DNA of 8,595 nt from assembly GCA_016840965.1 (NCBI GenBank), contig JAEORI010000355.1, positions 1 to 8,595 on the forward strand, read 5' to 3'. Origin of the DNA: Candidatus Thorarchaeota archaeon (GTDB lineage Archaea > Asgardarchaeota > Thorarchaeia > Thorarchaeales > Thorarchaeaceae). Under the pieces are notes generated by a model, which made no database searches, was not told where the DNA came from, and saw nothing but the letters and a program-made list of their open reading frames with translations. Shown one piece after another: positions 4,766-8,595 of this stretch (the stretch's first letter is position 1; every line of letters begins with the position of its first letter). Both the position numbers and the translations under genes were made by a program.

Positions 4766-7696
4766 ATGAATGATAATGCAAGTCTAATCAGCGAAACACA
4801 CTGGGATAGGGCATGGTACCAGACATTCCAACAATTCAGACTGCGGTTGGTAAAGCTTGTTGATAATCTTCTGAATATTATCGATACGGATCCTAGATTT
4901 ACACATTTCACGTTTGACGGTCAGACAGTAGTTCTTGAGGACTATCTTGAGATTAAACCTGAAGACCGTGAACAGTTGACTCAGTATATTCAAGCCGGGA
5001 GAATATTGATTGGTCCGTGGTATGTATTGCCTGATGTCTATCTAGTTTCTGGGGAAGCACTCATCAGGAATCTTCTAATGGGGAAGTCAGTAGCGAGTGA
5101 ATTTGGACCCATTATGAATGTGGGATATATTCCAGATCCATTCGGACATATCAGCCAAATCCCTCAGATACTCTCACAATTCAGATGTGATTCGGTAATA
5201 TTCGCAAGAGGTGGAGGAGATGAAATAGATGAACTAGGATCAGAATTCATCTGGGAGGCGGGAGGAGGAAGTGAAGTTCTTGCTCACTGGTTGCCGCTAT
5301 CATATGGAAATTCGGCTAAACTCCCTTCAGACATTGATGATGCAGTTTCTGTATTGGAAGATGTTGTAAGAAAACTTAGACCATGGTCAAGAGTTGGAAC
5401 TGTCCTGCTAATGAATGGGTCAGACCATGATGAGCCACAAGCTCATGTTCCAGATGTCATCAATGCATACAATTCAAAGAATGAAGATAAAATCGTAATG
5501 GGGACACTTCCGCAGTTCGTAGATAGGATTAGAGAAAAAAGAAACATCTTGAAACGATATCGGGGTGAATTTAGAGGGTCTAAATTCCAGAACCTTTTGA
5601 GCGGTGTTTACTCTGCGAGAGTCTATCTCAAACAAATGAACGAGTATATTCAACGATTCCTAGAACGGAGTGTTGAACCATTCTCTGCAGTTGGACTACT
5701 ACATGGTTTTGATTACCCATTACGCCAACTCAGACTAGCATGGAAGTATCTTTTGAGAAATCATCCTCATGATGACATTTGTGGCTGCAGCATTGATGAG
5801 GTTCATGACGATATGGTTCATCGCTTCAGATGGGTGAATGAGATTGCTGAACCATTATTTGAAAAAGCGTTGGATGGAGTCAAACAACTGGCAACATCAG
5901 AAAAACCAGGAGTCATTGTGGTAAACCCATCTCCATACGAGAGGACTGGGATTGCGGTTGTGGAGTTCCCGCTATCAGATATTCAGTATAGCAGACTTGC
6001 TGAGATTGAATTGGGAAGTCTAGGATTTACACCATCTACACCCTTAGAAGCCGCGAAAAATGAGGTCCACATCGATTTTGTCAGGAAACACGGATTCGAT
6101 CCTCAACCAGCAACCATTCGCGAGATAACCACATCTCAAGGGAAACTGATTGAGTATGAATTTGATTTCTCAGTGCTTGCAATGTTATTCCCTCAGATGA
6201 AGAGAGAGCTGGGACATACATCAACAGCCTATAGAATCCGAGTGAACTCTGAAAATCAGATTGTAGAAGTCTGGGCACGAAAGCACTATGCAAGCAATGC
6301 AATGAAGGGATTCCATACTCTGTCTGATGAAGATGGACAAAAAGTCCCTATGCAAGTACTTGATGTTAGCTCAAATAGGGACCCTCTCGCTAGACTTGCG
6401 CCAGATCGAGAGAACTTCCTGACCTTAGCGTTCAGAGCTGATAGTGTAGGAGGTTTGGGATTCAAGAGATATGACCTAAATATTTCTGAAGAAGAGCCAG
6501 ATATAGAAGTAAAGAATGGAGTCAAATGCGATAAGAATAGCCTTGAGAATGGACTTGTTAAAGTTGAAATGGAATCAAATGGAACAATTACTCTGATTGA
6601 CAAGATATCTGGCGAAGTGTATTCTAGCTTAATTGAGTTTGAAGACAGCGAAGATATTGGAGACTCCTATGACTATTGTCCAGCTGTTACTCATCAGAGT
6701 ATACGATATTCTGACCTCTCATTATCAATTGAAACAGGTCACATGGGGCCTCTAATTGGCTCCCTGATAGTAAATGGCGAGTTAGAAATACCGGAAGCTG
6801 CAACAAATGATTCTCTTGGGAGATCAGAAGAGCATGTTGCATGTCCCTTTACACTAGAGATCTCTTTGTTTGCTAATAGTCCAACTGTTCACATCAGTAT
6901 TGAGTTTGAGAATCTTGCAGAGGACCATAGATTACGAGTACTATTTCCAACAGGAACCGGAGCAAAGACTTGTGTTGCAGATTTGGCATTTGACATGATT
7001 GAGAGACCTATTAGACCAAGAGGGGGAAAGACTTGGTTCCAACCAGTTGCACCTACATACCCAATGAGAAGTTTTGTGAGCGTTTCATCAGAAAAACGTG
7101 GTCTCGCAATAGCAACAAGGGGTCTGATAGAATACGAAGTGTTAGAAGAATCAGGTGGGACACTGGCTGTAACCCTTTTACGCTCAGTTGGGTGGCTTTC
7201 TAAGACCAACTTGATTACAAGAAACGGGGGAGCTGGACCATATCTAGAAACTCCCGGTGCTCAATGCTTAGGTCCACAGATGTTTGAGCTCTCAATCACA
7301 CCTCATGCAGGTAATTGGAAAGACGCAGGCATTCATAGAAGTGTAGAGGAATATCTTAATCCCCTAACATCTCGATTCGTACCACCGGGTGAGGCAAAAC
7401 AGAGCTTATACAAATTGACATGTGTCAGTATCGAGCAAGACGATGTAATTTTATCAGCCTTTAAACAGTCTGAAGACAAAAAGTACCTTGTTCTTAGATT
7501 TTGGAGCATCGCAGAACAGGAAATCAACTGCACTATTGACCTTGGTTTTGATATTAACGAGGCAATTGGAGCAAGAGCTGATGAAACACCCAGCCATAGG
7601 TATGAACTTCAATTGGTTGATGACCATATTTTGAAAATGCGCCTTGGTCCAAAAGAAATCCGGACAGTTTTGTTGGCTCTGAGTGATGAGGAGTGA
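4766..7696 (+). CDS. Glycoside hydrolase family 38 alpha-mannosidase
   Basis: From ATG 4766 the protein has 976 residues, the usual size for bacterial and archaeal GH38 enzymes, which release alpha-linked mannose with a catalytic zinc. Residues 9-16 read SETHWDRA, giving zinc ligands His12 and Asp14. GRILIGPWYVLPDVYLVSGE is the conserved substrate-side strand. YIPDPFGH (about 121-128) carries the nucleophile and zinc ligand Asp124. NHPHDDICGCSIDEVHDDM (about 332-350) carries the fourth zinc ligand, His335. The remaining ~600 residues form the helical bundle and the large beta-sandwich region. All key residues are present, so it should be active. The frame extends up to TTG 4709, but that would add 19 residues without family match and would run over the Shine-Dalgarno site. 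No signal peptide is visible, so it is probably cytoplasmic. The substrate (N-glycan, mannosylglycerate or mannoside) cannot be told. The Vps62-like gene follows after 9 nt. Confidence 0.93.
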   Translation: MNDNASLISETHWDRAWYQTFQQFRLRLVKLVDNLLNIIDTDPRFTHFTFDGQTVVLEDYLEIKPEDREQLTQYIQAGRILIGPWYVLPDVYLVSGEALIRNLLMGKSVASEFGPIMNVGYIPDPFGHISQIPQILSQFRCDSVIFARGGGDEIDELGSEFIWEAGGGSEVLAHWLPLSYGNSAKLPSDIDDAVSVLEDVVRKLRPWSRVGTVLLMNGSDHDEPQAHVPDVINAYNSKNEDKIVMGTLPQFVDRIREKRNILKRYRGEFRGSKFQNLLSGVYSARVYLKQMNEYIQRFLERSVEPFSAVGLLHGFDYPLRQLRLAWKYLLRNHPHDDICGCSIDEVHDDMVHRFRWVNEIAEPLFEKALDGVKQLATSEKPGVIVVNPSPYERTGIAVVEFPLSDIQYSRLAEIELGSLGFTPSTPLEAAKNEVHIDFVRKHGFDPQPATIREITTSQGKLIEYEFDFSVLAMLFPQMKRELGHTSTAYRIRVNSENQIVEVWARKHYASNAMKGFHTLSDEDGQKVPMQVLDVSSNRDPLARLAPDRENFLTLAFRADSVGGLGFKRYDLNISEEEPDIEVKNGVKCDKNSLENGLVKVEMESNGTITLIDKISGEVYSSLIEFEDSEDIGDSYDYCPAVTHQSIRYSDLSLSIETGHMGPLIGSLIVNGELEIPEAATNDSLGRSEEHVACPFTLEISLFANSPTVHISIEFENLAEDHRLRVLFPTGTGAKTCVADLAFDMIERPIRPRGGKTWFQPVAPTYPMRSFVSVSSEKRGLAIATRGLIEYEVLEESGGTLAVTLLRSVGWLSKTNLITRNGGAGPYLETPGAQCLGPQMFELSITPHAGNWKDAGIHRSVEEYLNPLTSRFVPPGEAKQSLYKLTCVSIEQDDVILSAFKQSEDKKYLVLRFWSIAEQEINCTIDLGFDINEAIGARADETPSHRYELQLVDDHILKMRLGPKEIRTVLLALSDEE

Positions 7697-7705
7697 GGAT
7701 ATGAA

Positions 7706-8413
7706 ATGGATAATTCCATTGATATCCATGGTCTTGCAAAGAGATTTGCACCATTATTACACTTTCATCCAAAAGAAGGAGAGTTTTGCTGCTATCCATC
7801 TGATGCTGAAAAGATCTATTCAAAGTTCAGTAGAAACTGGAATCTCTTTGTTGAAGATAGAACCCCCAAAGAGTTGGATCCTTCCGCACCATGCTACTAC
7901 GAGTTTTGGCTGGATGAGAAGCTCATACAGATTCGATATTGGTTCTGGTATCGCTACAACGATTTTCCAGGTGCACCATTGAGCCTTGGCAAACATGTTG
8001 GAGATTGGGAGAACGCAGAGGTTCGGTTTTATGGATCAACAAATCTTGAGGACACAATTTGGATTCTATCAAACCACTACGAGGCTCGACTTGCATCACT
8101 CTCAAAGACTCTAGAGGGCTTTGCTCGGGAAGACGTGATTCTCAGTAATGAACAGATTAACATCTGGGTTGCCCTGGGCACGCATGCAAATTATCCGTCT
8201 TCAAAGAGCACACCTCGATGCTATGCTAAATTCCTCTGTGATAAGATAGCAGAGGGAGGATTTGTTTGGGACACACGGGAGAATCTCAAGATACTAGACC
8301 AAACGAATTTTAGTACTTTCAAAGAGAGGTGGGGTGACAAGAAAGCACCAAGAGGACCAGCGAATGAATATAATAACAGATGGAGAAATGCACCAGACGC
8401 AATTCCAATTTAG
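7706..8413 (+). CDS. Vps62-like (vacuolar sorting-associated protein 62 family) protein
   Basis: The 235-residue protein carries the signatures of the Vps62 family in order: FAPLLHFHPKEGEFCCYPSD (14-33), IRYWFWYRYND (76-86), the most diagnostic GKHVGDWENAEVRF (95-108), ILSNHYEA (120-127), the WVALGTHANYP block (154-164) and a DKIAEGGFVWDTRENL segment (179-194). It ends with WGDKKAPRGP (209-218). The family is known from fungi, plants and scattered prokaryotes; the yeast member was linked to vacuolar sorting, but no biochemical activity is established. The conserved His, Asp and Glu residues suggest a hydrolase-like or metal-binding beta-sandwich, which is inference. The start is ATG 7706, with GAGGAG and TGAGGA just upstream overlapping the mannosidase stop. 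Co-transcription with GH38 suggests a shared role on glycans or cell-surface polymers. No signal peptide or membrane segment is seen. Confidence 0.68.
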   Translation: MDNSIDIHGLAKRFAPLLHFHPKEGEFCCYPSDAEKIYSKFSRNWNLFVEDRTPKELDPSAPCYYEFWLDEKLIQIRYWFWYRYNDFPGAPLSLGKHVGDWENAEVRFYGSTNLEDTIWILSNHYEARLASLSKTLEGFAREDVILSNEQINIWVALGTHANYPSSKSTPRCYAKFLCDKIAEGGFVWDTRENLKILDQTNFSTFKERWGDKKAPRGPANEYNNRWRNAPDAIPI

Positions 8414-8595
8414 TCACTATGATCTTCAGACGGTGCCCAAGGAGTCCTTCTAGGCCACCATCGGGGCACATTTTCAAAATATGTTTTATACTCATTTCCA
8501 AACCGTTTCAGCAGTCCAGGTTCCTCAGACTTGATGAAGTAAATATGATTTCCCAGGAAGAAGCACATAGCCCATAGAAACACTGCATAACTAGA
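8410..8595 (-). CDS. ICMT/phospholipid-methyltransferase-like membrane protein, C-terminal fragment
   Basis: Reading the minus strand from the window edge gives 61 open codons ending at TAA (8412-8410), with the start outside the window. The fragment opens with a hydrophobic helix (YAVFLWAMCFFLGNHIYFI). It continues with the hallmark of isoprenylcysteine carboxyl methyltransferase and related PEMT/NnrU-type enzymes: SEEPGLLKRFGNEYKTYFE then VPRWWPR, where the Glu-Glu-Pro, Phe-Gly, Tyr and Arg-Trp residues form part of the S-adenosylmethionine site. These enzymes methylate lipidic or prenylated substrates in the membrane. Prokaryotic members have varied substrates, so protein carboxyl methylation is not implied. 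Its stop overlaps the stop of the Vps62-like gene on the other strand by 4 nt. Plus-strand and other minus-strand ORFs here are shadows of this frame. Confidence 0.8.
   Translation of the reverse strand, partial: SSYAVFLWAMCFFLGNHIYFIKSEEPGLLKRFGNEYKTYFENVPRWWPRRTPWAPSEDHSD

Noticed and set aside
7554..7823. Minus-strand ORFs across the mannosidase/Vps62-like junction
   Set aside because: They overlap two well-supported genes and have no family features.
8380..8577. 65-residue plus-strand ORF and 60-residue minus ORF (8319-8501)
   Set aside because: Both are other frames of the ICMT-like gene, whose own frame carries the clear EEPGLLKRFG signature.
1..8595. CRISPR array, transposase, integrase, tRNA or attachment site
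   Set aside because: No regularly spaced repeats, transposase motifs, tRNA cloverleaf or flanking direct repeats were seen.

Overview
The window looks archaeal and most likely comes from an Asgard-type archaeon (Thorarchaeia-like would be my guess). The reasons are Shine-Dalgarno sites of the GGAGG/GGTGAT type, frequent TTG and GTG starts, a stand-alone Lrp/AsnC effector domain, compact gene spacing, and above all a gelsolin-like domain joined to a proline-rich linker. The lineage is inferred: there is no rRNA or other marker gene here. GC content is moderate. No tRNA, rRNA, CRISPR array, insertion sequence or integrase was seen, so this reads as chromosome rather than a mobile region.

Left part (1-1516, + strand). 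The 3' end of a medium-chain (zinc-type) alcohol dehydrogenase abuts a glycerophosphodiester phosphodiesterase with no gap, so the two form an operon. After 130 nt with possible RNA secondary structure comes an easily missed 45-residue ORF with two CX9C cysteine pairs. A GC-rich hairpin follows it.

Middle part (1710-4632). A TspO/MBR-type membrane protein is closed by a 13-bp hairpin plus T-run terminator. Next come an 88-residue Lrp/AsnC ligand-binding-domain protein without a DNA-binding domain, then the gelsolin-like protein (gelsolin fold, proline-rich linker, unrecognised C-terminal domain). The latter converges on a minus-strand GNAT acetyltransferase.

Right part (4633-8595). A divergent AT-rich promoter region separates the GNAT gene from a large GH38 alpha-mannosidase. 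The mannosidase start is preceded by a well-placed Shine-Dalgarno site that points not at it but at an 8-codon leader ORF. A Vps62-like protein follows after 9 nt and is probably co-transcribed. At the right edge, a minus-strand gene read in from outside the window encodes the C-terminus of an ICMT/phospholipid-methyltransferase-like membrane protein. Its stop codon overlaps the Vps62-like gene's stop codon.

How the genes might work together is mostly inference. The GH38/Vps62-like pair suggests turnover of a mannosylated substrate. The gelsolin-like protein is a candidate cytoskeletal regulator. The dehydrogenase/phosphodiesterase pair suggests polyol or lipid head-group metabolism. No single pathway covers the whole window.
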